The notes below the pieces were generated by a model. The model did no database searches and was not told where the DNA came from. It was given only the letters and a program-made list of their open reading frames with translations. A stretch of 64,000 bases of DNA from NCBI RefSeq assembly GCF_002930105.1, contig NZ_PJRN01000018.1, positions 1-64,000 on the forward strand. The letters are read 5' to 3'. Source of the stretch: Billgrantia saliphila (GTDB taxonomy: Bacteria > Pseudomonadota > Gammaproteobacteria > Pseudomonadales > Halomonadaceae). A program made the translations under genes and the position numbers. This document shows, piece by piece, positions 32,998-43,741 of this stretch (positions are counted from its first letter, which is position 1; the number at the start of each line of letters is the position of its first letter).

Positions 32998-34593
32998 ATG
33001 AAAAGCAGAAAAGGTTATTCTCTCAATCGCCGCGAATTTCTTCAAGTTTCTGCCATGACAACCGCCGGGATCATGGCTTCTGGCATGTCTTTGTCACAGG
33101 CCATATGGGCACAGGAAAGTTCGAAAGGTGGGATTCTTCGGGTTCGTTCCTATGCGGATATAAACAAGCTGGATCCCGGATTTTATCAGAATGCTTATAA
33201 CGTGGATGTAATGAATTGCATTTATTCCAAGCTGATACATTATAAGCCTGGTTCGGAATGGGAGACGGAACTACAAGCTGCGGAGTGGATAGAGCAGGTC
33301 GATCCGACGCATATTCGGTTCAAGCTGCGTGAAGGCATCATGTTTACCGGCGGCTACGGAGAGATGACCGCAGAGGACGTCAAGTTCTCTTTCGAGAGGG
33401 TGATAGAACATAACTCCCCCGTCAAGGATGACTGGGGGCCGTTGGATCATGTCGAAGTGGAAGACGATTACACAGGAGTGATCGTACTTAAATCACCTTT
33501 TGAACCCTTATGGAATGTGACGCTACCTTATGGTGTGGGCCATATCGTCTCGAAGAAAGCGGTGCTGGAAGCAACGGAGGATGGCGGCGATTTTGGCATG
33601 GAGCCGCCGAGTTTCTCCGGTCCATATATTCTCGATGAATGGCGGCCCAACCAGGTGGTGATCCTCAAGCGGAATCCGGAGTGGACAGGGCCGAAACCCG
33701 GCTTCGATGAAATTCGTATTTTGCCCATCGGCGATCCCAGAACGGCGGAAACCGCCTACCGTTCCGGCGATCTCGATTTTACGCACATCAGTCTGTCCAC
33801 GCTGGATGAGTTCAAGAGCAACCCTCCGCAGGATACCGTCATCGAAGAGCGTCCCTCGCTGTACTACGTCTATGTCGGGATGAACACGGAGAACCCTAAG
33901 CTGCAGGACATCAACGTCCGTCGCGCGGTGCAATGGGCGATCAACGTACCGCAGTTGCTGGAAGTGGGCTACTTCGGCCAGGCGGAGGTGGCGACCGGCA
34001 TGGTAGCACCGGGCCTGGTAGGGCATCGGGAGCAGGCGCTCATCCCTCCGGAGGGGGACCTGGAAAAAGCGCGGGAATATTTGCGCGAGGCGGGCGCCGA
34101 AGGCATTTCGCTGCGTATCGACGTGCTCAACGAATCCAAGTTTACCGCCATGGCCGAGATGCTTCAGGCCCAGTTAGGCCAGATAGGCATCACCCTGGAG
34201 ATCGATGTCCAGGATCCCGGGTCGTTCTGGTCGATAGGCATGGAGTCCGAAGGTGACCGCTGGCAGGACATGGAGCTTATCCTCCAGCGCTTCTCGATGG
34301 TGCCGGACCCTTACTACGCCACTACGTTCTTTACCTGCGAGCAGGTGGGCAACTGGAACTGGGAGCGTTTCTGCAACGAACGCTTCGACGAACTCAACGC
34401 CGAAGCCGTCACGGTGCAGGACGAGGAGGAGCGTGCGGAGATGTACCGGGAAATGCAGGACTTGCTGGAAGAGTCCGGCGCCTATCGCTTCCTGACGCAT
34501 GAAGGATCACCTTTTGTTTACCGTGAGTCGGTCATGACGCCGGCAACGAGGCCCGACGGACGCCCGCTGTTCCGGTTCTTCGATCCCGTCTGA
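32998..34593 (+). CDS. ABC transporter substrate-binding protein, peptide/opine/nickel family (SBP_bac_5)
   Basis: A 531-residue exported protein. The N-terminus has a twin-arginine signal (NRREFLQ, then a hydrophobic stretch to about residue 38). The mature part shows family-5 features: LRVRSYADINKLDPGFYQNA, LREGIMFTGGYGEMTAEDVK with FSFERV, and INVRRAVQWAIN. AAGGA precedes the ATG. It is first of a five-gene operon with two permeases and two ATPases and delivers ligand to them. The ligand may be an oligopeptide or modified peptide; a CocE/NonD hydrolase is convergently encoded at the end of the operon. Confidence 0.92.
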   Translation: MKSRKGYSLNRREFLQVSAMTTAGIMASGMSLSQAIWAQESSKGGILRVRSYADINKLDPGFYQNAYNVDVMNCIYSKLIHYKPGSEWETELQAAEWIEQVDPTHIRFKLREGIMFTGGYGEMTAEDVKFSFERVIEHNSPVKDDWGPLDHVEVEDDYTGVIVLKSPFEPLWNVTLPYGVGHIVSKKAVLEATEDGGDFGMEPPSFSGPYILDEWRPNQVVILKRNPEWTGPKPGFDEIRILPIGDPRTAETAYRSGDLDFTHISLSTLDEFKSNPPQDTVIEERPSLYYVYVGMNTENPKLQDINVRRAVQWAINVPQLLEVGYFGQAEVATGMVAPGLVGHREQALIPPEGDLEKAREYLREAGAEGISLRIDVLNESKFTAMAEMLQAQLGQIGITLEIDVQDPGSFWSIGMESEGDRWQDMELILQRFSMVPDPYYATTFFTCEQVGNWNWERFCNERFDELNAEAVTVQDEEERAEMYREMQDLLEESGAYRFLTHEGSPFVYRESVMTPATRPDGRPLFRFFDPV

Positions 34594-34647
34594 TCCACTG
34601 GGCGCCTTGATGGCGCCCTTTATTGCCGGCCTCCGAAGGGTTCGCTC

Positions 34648-35586
34648 ATGCTGCTGTATCTCATCAGGCGGCTGGTGCTGGCCGTCGCCATCGTGGTGCT
34701 TGCCGTCACCTTGCTGTTCGTCATGATCCATGCCGTGCCTGGCGACCCGGCCTCCATCATGCTGGGGCCAAGGGCGACACCAGAGCAACGAGCCCTGCTG
34801 CACGAAACCATGGGGCTCGACAGGCCGCTTCCCGTGCAGATCGTCGGTTTCTTCGCCGATGTGGTGCGGGGCGACATGGGCACGGATGTCTTTACCCAGC
34901 GGCCTGTCAGCCAGATCGTCTTCGGTGAGATGCCGTACACGATCGTGCTGATTCTGACGTCGATTACCTGGGCCGCGTTGGTCGGCATTCCGCTGGGCTG
35001 CTATTCGGCGATCCGGCGCAATTCGCTCATCGACAAGTTCATCGGTGTGTTCTCGGTGGGAACGATCGCGATTCCCTCCTTCGTCATGGCGGTATATGCC
35101 TTGCTCATCTTTGCCGTGCTGCTTGGCTGGTTGCCGGCAATTGGCGCGGGAGAGGGCTTCTGGGATGGCGTCAGGCACTTGATTCTTCCCGCTTTTGCCG
35201 TCGGCGTAGGCTGGGTCGGGTACATTTCGCGCATCGTCAGGGCCTCGATGCTGGAGGTGCTCGGTGAAAGTCATGTGCGGATGGCCCGTGCCTTCGGGCT
35301 GCCGGAGCGTCGCATCATTCTGCGCTACGCGCTGAGACTGGCCATTCTGCCCACCGTTACGGTACTCGGGGTGGGGATGGCCCATCTGTTGTCGGCAGCG
35401 GTCTTCGCGGAAGTAGTCTTTGCCAGGCCGGGCCTGGGGGCACTGATCGTCAACGCGGTCGGGACACGCAACTATCCCGTGGTCATGGGTACGGTCTTGG
35501 TCACCACCGCACTGTTCGTGATTTCCACCACGCTTTCCGATCTGATCAATGCGGCGCTGGATCCGCGGGTACGGGAGAGTCTGTGA
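34648..35586 (+). CDS. ABC transporter permease, DppB/OppB type
   Basis: A 312-residue permease with six membrane helices and the typical N-terminus LIRRLVLAVAIVVLAVTLLF, the GDPASIMLGPRATPEQ loop and a C-terminal EAA-like motif in RMARAFGLPERRIILRYALR, where the ATPase docks. It follows the binding protein by 54 bases and overlaps the second permease gene, forming the heterodimeric channel. Confidence 0.92.
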   Translation: MLLYLIRRLVLAVAIVVLAVTLLFVMIHAVPGDPASIMLGPRATPEQRALLHETMGLDRPLPVQIVGFFADVVRGDMGTDVFTQRPVSQIVFGEMPYTIVLILTSITWAALVGIPLGCYSAIRRNSLIDKFIGVFSVGTIAIPSFVMAVYALLIFAVLLGWLPAIGAGEGFWDGVRHLILPAFAVGVGWVGYISRIVRASMLEVLGESHVRMARAFGLPERRIILRYALRLAILPTVTVLGVGMAHLLSAAVFAEVVFARPGLGALIVNAVGTRNYPVVMGTVLVTTALFVISTTLSDLINAALDPRVRESL

Positions 35587-36479
35587 TGTCAGCCACCGAT
35601 ACGACTCGCAGCGAAGCGCGTCAGGCCAGCGAACCCAGCGCCTGGGTCCAACACTGGCGCCAACTGTGCAAGAACCCTCTGGGCCTGCTGGGACTCTTTC
35701 TCGTTGTTCTGATGGTAGGCAGTGCACTGCTGGCGGATTTCATCGTTCCCTATGATCCGACCCAGGTCATGGTTGGGCCGCGCCTTGGGCCGCCGTCGTG
35801 GCAGAACTTGATGGGCACGGACCAGTTGGGCCGGGATACCTTCTCGCGAGTGATCATGGGCGGGCAAGTGGCCCTGATCGTGGCGCTGGCCTCGCTTACC
35901 GCGGCGCTATCGTTGGGGTTATTGCTCGGGCTGATTGCCGGCTTTGGCCCTCGCTGGCTGGATAACGGTCTGCTGTTGGTGCTCGACTCGGTGCGGGCCT
36001 TTCCGGTGATCATCTTTGCTCTGGCCGTCGTGACCCTGCTGGGGCCGAGCCTGTTCACGGTAGTCTTCGTCGTGGCGATAACTTCCATACCCGTCTATGC
36101 CCGGGTGGTGCGTACGCAGACGCAAGCCCTACGGGATCATGAGTACGTCCTCGCCGAACGCGCCATGGGGGCGGGAACCGGGCGCATTCTCGGTGTGCAT
36201 ATCCTCCCCAACGTCATCGGGCCGCTGCTGATCCTGGCCAGCATGGATGTGCCGTTGGTCATCGCCCTGGAGGCGGGGCTCAGCTTCCTGGGCATGGGGG
36301 TCAGGCCGCCGACGCCCTCCTGGGGCACGATCCTCAACAATGGCTACAACTACATCCAGAATTCACCGTGGCCGGTTATCGCCGGCGGTATCCCCATCAT
36401 CCTGACGACGCTGGGCTTCACCTTCCTGGGCGAGGCGCTGCGGGATATCTTCGATCCCAAGCTGAGGAAGGATCTATGA
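35586..36479 (+). CDS. ABC transporter permease, DppC/OppC type
   Basis: A 297-residue permease. It has the N-terminal helix of OppC, the PPSWQNLMGTDQLGRDTFSR signature of this subfamily, and the ATPase contact loop in YVLAERAMGAGTGRILGVHI. ATG 35586 overlaps the previous stop (TGATG); a GTG three bases earlier is possible. Confidence 0.92.
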   Translation: MSATDTTRSEARQASEPSAWVQHWRQLCKNPLGLLGLFLVVLMVGSALLADFIVPYDPTQVMVGPRLGPPSWQNLMGTDQLGRDTFSRVIMGGQVALIVALASLTAALSLGLLLGLIAGFGPRWLDNGLLLVLDSVRAFPVIIFALAVVTLLGPSLFTVVFVVAITSIPVYARVVRTQTQALRDHEYVLAERAMGAGTGRILGVHILPNVIGPLLILASMDVPLVIALEAGLSFLGMGVRPPTPSWGTILNNGYNYIQNSPWPVIAGGIPIILTTLGFTFLGEALRDIFDPKLRKDL

Positions 36480-37573
36480 CTCAGGCCTCTCGGGCGATGA
36501 CACCGAATCAAGATGCGGACACGCTACTTGAGGTCCGCAACCTGTCACTGGATTTCGGCAGCCCCAAGGGAAGAATCCATGCGCTGCGCGATATTTCCCT
36601 GACAGTGCCCAAGGGGCGAATCGTCGGCGTGGTCGGGGAGAGCGGCAGCGGCAAGTCGACGCTGGCTTACGCCATCATTCGGCTGCTGGCCGAGAATGCC
36701 CTCATCACCCAAGGAGAAATCTTTCTCGATGGCCAGGATCTGCTCAGGCTGACGCCGCGCCAGATGCGTGACATCCGCGGGCAGCGCATGTCGATGATCT
36801 TCCAGGACCCGATGACATCGCTGAACCGAGTGCTGACGGTGGGCGATCACATGATCGACATCCAGTATCGCGACAGCGCCCCCAAGGAAGAGAAGCGCCG
36901 TCGGGCGATCGAAGCGCTGGGCCGGGTGGGCATTCCCGATCCGGAGAGCCGGATCCGGAACTATCCTCATCAGTTTTCGGGAGGCATGCGCCAGCGGATC
37001 TGCATTGCCATGGCGATGCTGGTCGAACCCGCGCTCTTGTTGGCCGATGAGCCGACCACGGCGCTGGATGCGACGATGGAAGTACAGATCATCGATCTGT
37101 TGCAGCGGCTGCAGAATGAGCTTGGGTGCTCCATTCTCTTCGTCTCCCACCACCTGGGAACCGTGGCGGAACTGTGCGATGACGTCGTCGTCATGTACGC
37201 CGGCGAAGTGGTCGAGCGCGGCAGTGTGCGAGACATTTTCCACAAACCCGGCCACCCCTATACCCAGGCACTGCTGCAGTGCGACCCGGGGCGTATTCGC
37301 GAGAAGACGCGCCGCCTGCCGACGATCCCGGGCAACGTCCCCAACTTGCTCAACCGGGTGCCCAAGGGGTGCATCTTCAAGACACGCTGCCCCTATGTCT
37401 TTGACCGCTGCCATGAGGAGCATCCTCCCCAGTACGATGTTGCTACCGGGCGTATCGATACCGAGGCCGCGCATACCGCGCGTTGCCACCTGCGTGACCC
37501 GGCTGAAGAGAGTCGCGACATAGAAGAAGGACACCTTATGAAGGGTGGCAACGAGGAGGAAAGCCGTTCATGA
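36476..37573 (+). CDS. ABC transporter ATP-binding protein, DppD/OppD type
   Basis: A 365-residue ATPase: Walker [11 protein letters not shown]-loop FQDPMTSLN, signature region [10 protein letters not shown], Walker [12 protein letters not shown] and the C-terminal oligopeptide/dipeptide extension with four-cysteine-like [19 protein letters not shown]. In related importers that extension carries a 4Fe-4S cluster. ATG 36476 overlaps the permease stop by 4 bases. It pairs with the next ATPase to power import. Confidence 0.93.
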   Translation: MTQASRAMTPNQDADTLLEVRNLSLDFGSPKGRIHALRDISLTVPKGRIVGVVGESGSGKSTLAYAIIRLLAENALITQGEIFLDGQDLLRLTPRQMRDIRGQRMSMIFQDPMTSLNRVLTVGDHMIDIQYRDSAPKEEKRRRAIEALGRVGIPDPESRIRNYPHQFSGGMRQRICIAMAMLVEPALLLADEPTTALDATMEVQIIDLLQRLQNELGCSILFVSHHLGTVAELCDDVVVMYAGEVVERGSVRDIFHKPGHPYTQALLQCDPGRIREKTRRLPTIPGNVPNLLNRVPKGCIFKTRCPYVFDRCHEEHPPQYDVATGRIDTEAAHTARCHLRDPAEESRDIEEGHLMKGGNEEESRS

Positions 37574-38610
37574 GTGCCCTGCTGGAAGTCGAAAACCTCA
37601 AGGTTCGCTTTCGCAGCATGGGGATGCTGCGCGCCCTGGCGACACGTACGTCCGATCCCTACATCGATGCAGTGTGTGACGTCTCCTTCCAGGTGCGACC
37701 TGGCGAAACGCTGGGGCTGGTGGGAGAGAGCGGCTCGGGCAAGTCGACCATTGCGCGTACCCTCATGGGTCTCAATCCGGCTCACTCCGGATCGATCCGA
37801 TTCGACGGACAGGAACTGAGCGGCCTCTCGCAGCGGGCTTACAAGCCCTATCGCCGCGATATGGCCATGATGTTTCAGGATCCGGTCGGGTCGCTTTCCC
37901 CTCGGCTGACCGTGCGTTCACTGATCACCGAGCCCTTCCAGGTGCACGGCATACGCGACCGAAACGTGGATGCCGAGGCCAAGCGGCTTTTGGAGATGGT
38001 GGGCCTCAGCGAGGATTTCGCCCAGCGCTTCCCGCATCAGCTCTCCGGTGGCCAGGCGCGCCGCGTAGGGGTGGCGAGGGCACTTGCCCTCGATCCACGG
38101 CTGATCATCGCCGATGAGCCGACAGCGGGGCTCGATGTCTCGGTGCAGGGCGAAGTCATCAATCTGCTGGCTCGCTTACAGGAAGAGCTTGGCATTGGCA
38201 TGTTGGTCATTACCCACAACCTCAATGTGGTACGCCATATATCGGACGAGATGGCGGTCATGTACTTGGGGCGCTTCGTCGAGAAAGGGCCGACGGAAGA
38301 GGTGTTTCACCGCCCGCGCCACCCCTATACCGAGGTGCTGCTCTCGGCCAATCCGGAGCCCGATCCCGATGCCAGACTGGAACGCATCGAAGCGCGGGGC
38401 GACGTCCCCAGCCTGATGCAGCGCCCCCAGGCGTGTGAGTTCCACACCCGCTGCCCCAAGGCGCGGGAATACTGCAGCCAGGTGGACCCGGAAGTCACCA
38501 CGGCAGAGGAGGGGCATACCTTTCGCTGTCATTTTCCCGTGAATACCCCAGAGGGGCATGACACCGGCTCCAGAGCGGACGGCACAGGCCGGTCCTTCCG
38601 GCCCGGTTGA
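37570..38610 (+). CDS. ABC transporter ATP-binding protein, DppF/OppF type
   Basis: A 346-residue ATPase with Walker [13 protein letters not shown], signature HQLSGGQARRVGVARALA, Walker B LIIADEPTAGLDVS and the C-terminal cysteine-containing extension CEFHTRCPKAREYCSQVDPE. In the signature motif Ala replaces the usual Lys or Gln after GGQ. It overlaps the previous gene by 4 bases (ATGA) and ends 16 bases before the convergent hydrolase gene. Confidence 0.92.
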   Translation: MSALLEVENLKVRFRSMGMLRALATRTSDPYIDAVCDVSFQVRPGETLGLVGESGSGKSTIARTLMGLNPAHSGSIRFDGQELSGLSQRAYKPYRRDMAMMFQDPVGSLSPRLTVRSLITEPFQVHGIRDRNVDAEAKRLLEMVGLSEDFAQRFPHQLSGGQARRVGVARALALDPRLIIADEPTAGLDVSVQGEVINLLARLQEELGIGMLVITHNLNVVRHISDEMAVMYLGRFVEKGPTEEVFHRPRHPYTEVLLSANPEPDPDARLERIEARGDVPSLMQRPQACEFHTRCPKAREYCSQVDPEVTTAEEGHTFRCHFPVNTPEGHDTGSRADGTGRSFRPG

Positions 38611-38626
38611 GAAGGCCGTTGCGCAA

Positions 38627-40651
38627 CTAGACCAGCTGGCGCGGAATGGTGCAGTCCCAAGTCCGGTAGTAGACCTGACGCTCTCCCTCGAAGGCTTCCA
38701 GGCTGGCACGGAGGAGAAAGCGTCGTGCATTGGCGGTGAGCACCGTGCGAGTCACGGTGCGGATCTGCCAATCGCCGCGGCGACGCTTGCACTCCCAATG
38801 CGTTTCGCCGCGGATGGACTCGAAATCCTGGCCGCGTGAGCTGTAGCGCTCTTCTGCTCGGGTGCGGGTCGTCATGCCGGTCTCGTCCAACTGCAGGGAA
38901 CCCGAATCATCGATCACTTCCAGCGTCGCGGTGTCGCTCTCAAGCTCGCGCCGAATGTCCCAGCGGTGCGTTGCCGGCTCGAGCGGTGTACTGATGGGAG
39001 GCGGTGCCCCCTGTGGCTCGTCGAAGGGCCTCAGCTCGGCGTCCTCCGGGCGCAGCGGACGCACCGGCAAGACCAGCGCGCTGTTCCGGACCTGGATCGT
39101 CAGTTGTACCGGCTCGGGAGCCGGCCAGGCCAGGGGCCAGTACGAGCTGGAGAGGGATAGCCGGATCCGGTGGCCGGCAGGAAAGGCCTGGGCGACGTCG
39201 TTCATCGTCACGCTGACCCGGTAGGTCTGGCCAGGTTCCAGCGGCGATGGGGCAGCATGGCTGTCCCGATGGGTCAGATTGAAAAGTCCGTAAGTGATTC
39301 GCGTCGACCTGCCGTCAGGCGCCACGTCGCACAGGCGCACGGCAACCTGGGCCACGGGCCGGTCGGCCGACAGTGCCAGCTCAACCCGGGGCTGACCCAG
39401 GATCTCCAGCGTCTCGTCGAGAGGCGGCGAATCGAAGACCAGCGAGCCGCCGTCCTCCTCGCGTTGGTCGAGGGGCAGGTCGGGGCCGGCCGCGTAGGAG
39501 CACCACTTGCCTGCGTACAGGCCGCAGGAGAGGGGCGACTGCACCGTCAGGGCGCTCTGCTCGCTCGGGGAGTGGTCATCCAAGCACAGCCGCCCCGGCG
39601 CCAGCGGCAGCCGCCAAGGCGTAATATGCGCCGAGGGCCAGGTCGGCTCGGCGACCCATCGTCCGGGGCGCTGTTCGAAGCGGGCCGCTGGCGGCATGCT
39701 GTCCTGCATCCATACGCGCAGCGCCGGGTCCCGCTCGACGCCGCAGGCTTCCCCCTTGAGCCAGTGGTTCCACCAGCGCAGACACTCCTGGAGAAAACCG
39801 ATGGCCGGGCCGGGTTGACCCAGGTGGGGGTACTTATGGCTCCAAGGGCCTATCAACCCCTTGCAGGTTCCCGGTAACTTTTCCACCAGGCGCGGCACCG
39901 CGTTGGAGTAGCCGTCGGCCCAACCGCTCACCGCGAGCACCGGGGCCTGTACGCCGGCGAAGTTCTCGCAGATCGAGCCGTGCTGCCAATAGGCGTCGCG
40001 ATGGGGGTGCTCGAGCCAGGTCGACAGCCACAGGCCGCAGCCCTCCAGGCGCTCGCGCCACATCTCGCGCCAGCGTTCGCCGACTACCGCGGGGTCCGGC
40101 GGCAGCGAGTTGAGGGCGAACATGGTCGAGGCCCAGGAGAGATTGTCGCCCAGCAGGCAGCCTCCCATGTAGTGCACATCGTCGGCATAACGATCGTCGG
40201 TGGAACAGACGCTGACCACGGCCTTGAGCGGCTTGGGGCGTCGCTCCGCAAGCTGCAGGCCGTTGAAGCCGCCCCAGGAGATGCCGATCATGCCGACGTT
40301 GCCATCGCACCACGGCTGGTCGGCCATCCAGGCCAGGATATCCTCGCCATCGGCCAGTTCCTGCTCCAGGTATTCGTCGCGCAGCACGCCTTCCGACTCG
40401 CCGCTGCCGCGCAGATCCACGCGCAGCGATGCATAGCCGTGCCCAGCGAAGTAGTGGTGGTGCATGGCATCTCGCAGTACGGTGCCGTCGCGCAGGCGGT
40501 AGGGGATGTACTCGAGAATGGCCGGCACCGGCGTTCCATGCGCCTCGCTCGGCAGCCACAGGCGCGCGCAGAGGTGGACCCCATCGCGCATGGGAATCCA
40601 GACAAGATCGTGCCGCTCGACGGCATGCGGGTACTCGCTGACGATTTGCAT
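38627..40651 (-). CDS. CocE/NonD family hydrolase (X-Pro dipeptidyl-peptidase-like)
   Basis: A 674-residue serine hydrolase. The alpha/beta-hydrolase domain has VPAILEYIPYRLRDGTVLRD, the DLRGSGESEG loop, the nucleophile Ser125 in GISWGG, and a catalytic His in PWSHKYPHLGQPG. The C-terminal X-Pro-type jelly-roll begins near residue 360, with PAGHRIRLSLSSSYWPLAW. No signal peptide is seen from ATG 40651; the frame extends to 40756 without support. Such enzymes cleave ester or amide bonds, including X-Pro peptides and cocaine-like esters. Its position convergent to a peptide-type ABC importer suggests it cleaves the imported compound. Confidence 0.87.
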   Translation of the reverse strand: MQIVSEYPHAVERHDLVWIPMRDGVHLCARLWLPSEAHGTPVPAILEYIPYRLRDGTVLRDAMHHHYFAGHGYASLRVDLRGSGESEGVLRDEYLEQELADGEDILAWMADQPWCDGNVGMIGISWGGFNGLQLAERRPKPLKAVVSVCSTDDRYADDVHYMGGCLLGDNLSWASTMFALNSLPPDPAVVGERWREMWRERLEGCGLWLSTWLEHPHRDAYWQHGSICENFAGVQAPVLAVSGWADGYSNAVPRLVEKLPGTCKGLIGPWSHKYPHLGQPGPAIGFLQECLRWWNHWLKGEACGVERDPALRVWMQDSMPPAARFEQRPGRWVAEPTWPSAHITPWRLPLAPGRLCLDDHSPSEQSALTVQSPLSCGLYAGKWCSYAAGPDLPLDQREEDGGSLVFDSPPLDETLEILGQPRVELALSADRPVAQVAVRLCDVAPDGRSTRITYGLFNLTHRDSHAAPSPLEPGQTYRVSVTMNDVAQAFPAGHRIRLSLSSSYWPLAWPAPEPVQLTIQVRNSALVLPVRPLRPEDAELRPFDEPQGAPPPISTPLEPATHRWDIRRELESDTATLEVIDDSGSLQLDETGMTTRTRAEERYSSRGQDFESIRGETHWECKRRRGDWQIRTVTRTVLTANARRFLLRASLEAFEGERQVYYRTWDCTIPRQLV

Positions 40652-40801
40652 GACGGCTGGCTCTGTGTGCGCCCTTGGTCGGGGAATGAAAAAGGGATTA
40701 CGCAACAGTGTAGGACGAAGCCACAGGGGCAAACCCAACGTACCGCTCGCCATCATCTAGGCTGAAGGCGTGGCTGCCGATTCGATACGAAAGGGAGGCG
40801 T

Positions 40802-40996
40802 ATGCAAAGGCACAAGGGATTCAGGAGCAAAGGAATCTGGCTGGTATGGGGCGTGGTCGCGCTGTGCTACGCGGTGCCCTACGTACTGCTCACTGACGTG
40901 GCGCGCTGGTACGGCAGCTTCCTGTTCTGGACGCTGGCGGGGTTGGCCGTGATCGTGTTGAACACCTTCATCACCCGCGATTTCAAGGATCGTTGA
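40802..40996 (+). CDS. Small membrane protein paired with the symporter (DUF3311/YhdT-like)
   Basis: A 64-residue protein with two hydrophobic helices (about 12-30 and 37-56) and a basic N-terminus; GGGAGG precedes the ATG. Its stop overlaps the symporter start region. Small two-helix proteins of this type are commonly encoded just before sodium/solute symporters, like yhdT before panF in E. coli, and are thought to be accessory subunits. Confidence 0.75.
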   Translation: MQRHKGFRSKGIWLVWGVVALCYAVPYVLLTDVARWYGSFLFWTLAGLAVIVLNTFITRDFKDR

Positions 40997-40998
40997 CC

Positions 40999-42495
40999 AT
41001 GACCGAGTCTCTCGTGTGGTGGGCCATCGCGGGCTACCTGGTGATTGCCAGCGTCATCGCCGTGCTGTCGCGCCAGGGCAAGTCGCAGGATATGTCGGGC
41101 TATTTCCTCGGCAACCGCCAGATGAACGGCTTCGTCTCCGCGCTCAGCTACAGCGCGACCACCTACAGCGCCTTCATGATGGTGGGGCTGGCGGGGCTGA
41201 CCTACGCCGGCGGCGTCGGCGCCCTGGGGTTCGAGATCGTCTATTTCGCCGGAGTCTCGCTGGTGGCGGTGTTCGGGCCGCGCTTCTGGGCCGTGGGCAA
41301 GGCGTTCGGCTTCGTCACGCCGAGCGAGATGCTGGGACGACGCTACGATAGCCGGGCGGTGGCGATCGTGGTGGCGCTCTCCAACTGCCTGTTCCTGATT
41401 CCCTACGCGGCGGTGCAGCTCGCCGGGATCGGCTACCTGCTCCAGGGCACCACCCAGGGCGCGGTGCCGTTCACCGCCGGCGTGCTGCTCGCCACGGCAC
41501 TCGCACTGTTCTTCTCCTACATCGCCGGAATTCGGTCGGTGATGTGGACCGACTCGCTGCAGGCGATCATGATGATCGTCGCCTCTACCCTGGTCACCTA
41601 CCTGGTCATCCAGGGGCTTGGCGGGTTCAAGGCGCTGTTCGACACGCTGGCCACGGAGCGCCCCGAGATGCTGGTGGTGCCAGGGGAGGGGATGTTCACT
41701 TTCATCACCTTCCTGGGGCTGACCGTTCCCTGGTTCTTCTTCAGTCTCTCCAATCCCCAGGTCAGCCAGCGCCTGTTCATGCCGGCGTCGCTCTCGGCGA
41801 TGCGCCAGATGCTGCTCGGTTTCCTGGTGTTCGGCTTCATCTACACCCTGGTGTCGGTGCTGTGGGGGCTATCCGCCGTCGTCGCCTTTCCAGGACTCGA
41901 CAACGCCGACCTGGCCACGCCTTCGCTGTTGACCTCCGGCCACGTGCCGCCCCTGCTGGGGGTAATCGTGATGATCGGCATCCTGGCGGCGGCCGTTTCT
42001 ACCATCGATTCGATCATGCTCACGCTCTCCTCGATGGTCGCCCGCGATGTCTACGGCAACCTGAAGCCGGGCAGCAGCGAGACGCGCCAGCTCGCGGTCG
42101 GCAAGTGGGTCATACCGGTCATCGCGCTGCTGGCGCTGGGCTTCGCCGAACTGCAGCTGAGCATGATCGCGGTGCTGTCGGTGGCCGCATCGGCTGGGCT
42201 CGTCGCCGTGGTGCCGGCTATCGTGGGCACTTTCTTCTGGCGGCGTGGCACCGCGCTCGGCGTGCTGGTCAGTGTCCTCGTCACCAGCGCCTTCGTGCTG
42301 TTCGTCTATGCCATCGGCAATCGCTTCCTGGGGCTGCCGGCGGGCGTGTGGGGCATCGTCGTCGCGAGCGTGAGCTTCGTCGGCGGGAGTCTGGCGAGCC
42401 GGCCGCCTCATGCCGCGGCGGACTCGTTTCTGTCCGTCGTCTCCCAGAGCCTGGAGCGGCCGCCGCGGGTGGTCGCGGGGCGTACCGAGCGCTAG
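40999..42495 (+). CDS. Sodium:solute symporter family protein
   Basis: A 498-residue protein with about 13 membrane helices. SSS-family features include [20 protein letters not shown] (the unwound helix 1 region), [20 protein letters not shown] and [20 protein letters not shown], which holds the sodium-site Ser/Thr residues. The frame opens at TTG 40993; ATG 40999 was chosen. Substrate is unknown. The downstream nicotinate phosphoribosyltransferase gene might suggest nicotinate or another vitamin, but the 46-base gap and common distribution of both make this speculative. Confidence 0.9.
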   Translation: MTESLVWWAIAGYLVIASVIAVLSRQGKSQDMSGYFLGNRQMNGFVSALSYSATTYSAFMMVGLAGLTYAGGVGALGFEIVYFAGVSLVAVFGPRFWAVGKAFGFVTPSEMLGRRYDSRAVAIVVALSNCLFLIPYAAVQLAGIGYLLQGTTQGAVPFTAGVLLATALALFFSYIAGIRSVMWTDSLQAIMMIVASTLVTYLVIQGLGGFKALFDTLATERPEMLVVPGEGMFTFITFLGLTVPWFFFSLSNPQVSQRLFMPASLSAMRQMLLGFLVFGFIYTLVSVLWGLSAVVAFPGLDNADLATPSLLTSGHVPPLLGVIVMIGILAAAVSTIDSIMLTLSSMVARDVYGNLKPGSSETRQLAVGKWVIPVIALLALGFAELQLSMIAVLSVAASAGLVAVVPAIVGTFFWRRGTALGVLVSVLVTSAFVLFVYAIGNRFLGLPAGVWGIVVASVSFVGGSLASRPPHAAADSFLSVVSQSLERPPRVVAGRTER

Positions 42496-42541
42496 CCTGA
42501 CAGGATACGCACGCTCACCGATCACGCAAACGGAAGGCGAC

Positions 42542-43741
42542 ATGGACGAGACCTACCGCAAGGGACCGATCATCCGGTCACTGCTGGATACCGACTGGTA
42601 CAAGCTGACCATGATGCAGGGGGTCCATCATCAGTACCCCAATGCCAGCGTCACCTGGGAGTTTCGCTGTCGGGACGCCGAGGATCTGGAGCGTTACATT
42701 CCCGAGATTCGCGAGCAGATCGACCGGCTGGCCACGCTGCAGCTTTCCCGCGAGGAGTCGGACTACCTGGCGAGCTTTCCCTACATGTCGCCCGACTTCA
42801 TTCGCTTCCTGGAGCTGTTCCGCTTCCGGCCGGAGTATGTCCAGGTCGGCATGCAGGGAAGCGAGCTATGCATCGTCATCGACGGGCCGTGGTCGCATAG
42901 CATCCTGTTCGAGATCGTGATCCTGGCCATCATCAGCGAGGTACGCAATCGCACCCTGTATCCCGATGTCCAGATCGACCAGGCCGTGGCGCAGCTGCGG
43001 CGCAAGCTCGACGCCCTGCGCGAGGCCTATACGCCGGAGCAACTGGCGGGCCTGAATCTCGCCGACTTCGGCACGCGGCGGCGCCTCTCCCAGCCCGTGC
43101 AGGAGGCGATCGTCCAGGTCATGGAGGCGGAGTTTCCGGGTAACTTCGTCGGCACCAGCAATGTCGATATCGCGCATCGCCACGGCATCAGTCCGATGGG
43201 GACCATGGCGCATGAATGGATCATGGCCCACCAGCAATTGGGCAGTCGCCTGGTGGACAGCCAGCGGGCCGCGCTGGAAGCCTGGGTGCAGGAGTATCGC
43301 GGTTACCTGGGCATCGCGCTGACCGATACGGTTACCCTCGATGCCTTCCTGCGCGACTTCGATCTCTACTTTGCCAAGCTCTTCGATGGGCTGCGCCACG
43401 ACAGCGGCGACCCGCTGTGGTTCGCCGAAAAATGCATTCGCCACTACGAGTCCCTGGGCATCGATCCGATGACCAAGACGCTGATTTTCAGCGACAGTCT
43501 GACCTTCGACAAGGCCATGCGGATCAAGACGGCATTGGAGGGGCGGATCAGAACCAGCTTCGGCATCGGCACCAACCTGACCTGCGACGTACCGGGGGTG
43601 AAGCCCATGAACATCGTCATCAAAATGGTGTCGTGTAATGGCCAGCCCGTCGCCAAAATCTCGGATTCGCCGGGCAAGACCGTGTCGCGTGACGAGGGCT
43701 ACGTGCGCTATCTCAAACACGTCTTCGGTGTGAAGGATTAG
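42542..43741 (+). CDS. pncB: Nicotinate phosphoribosyltransferase
   Basis: The 399-residue length is normal for proteobacterial PncB. It has the N-terminal [16 protein letters not shown], the FGTRRRLS element, the active-site stretch [20 protein letters not shown] containing the phosphorylatable His, and the phosphate-binding [10 protein letters not shown] and [17 protein letters not shown] precedes the ATG. It makes nicotinate mononucleotide in the NAD salvage pathway, using ATP hydrolysis to drive the reaction. Confidence 0.95.
   Translation: MDETYRKGPIIRSLLDTDWYKLTMMQGVHHQYPNASVTWEFRCRDAEDLERYIPEIREQIDRLATLQLSREESDYLASFPYMSPDFIRFLELFRFRPEYVQVGMQGSELCIVIDGPWSHSILFEIVILAIISEVRNRTLYPDVQIDQAVAQLRRKLDALREAYTPEQLAGLNLADFGTRRRLSQPVQEAIVQVMEAEFPGNFVGTSNVDIAHRHGISPMGTMAHEWIMAHQQLGSRLVDSQRAALEAWVQEYRGYLGIALTDTVTLDAFLRDFDLYFAKLFDGLRHDSGDPLWFAEKCIRHYESLGIDPMTKTLIFSDSLTFDKAMRIKTALEGRIRTSFGIGTNLTCDVPGVKPMNIVIKMVSCNGQPVAKISDSPGKTVSRDEGYVRYLKHVFGVKD

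Noticed and set aside
34507..35727. 406-codon open frame on the minus strand
   Set aside because: It lies opposite the DppB-type permease and is low-complexity (Arg, Gln, His, Asp-rich), as expected for the complement of a high-GC membrane-protein gene.
38587..38603. GGCCGG/CCGGCC hairpin as terminator of the ABC operon
   Set aside because: It lies inside the end of the last ATPase gene and no T-run follows.
39170..39877. 235-codon plus-strand open frame
   Set aside because: It is antisense to the CocE/NonD hydrolase, which has an intact GxSxGG nucleophile motif.
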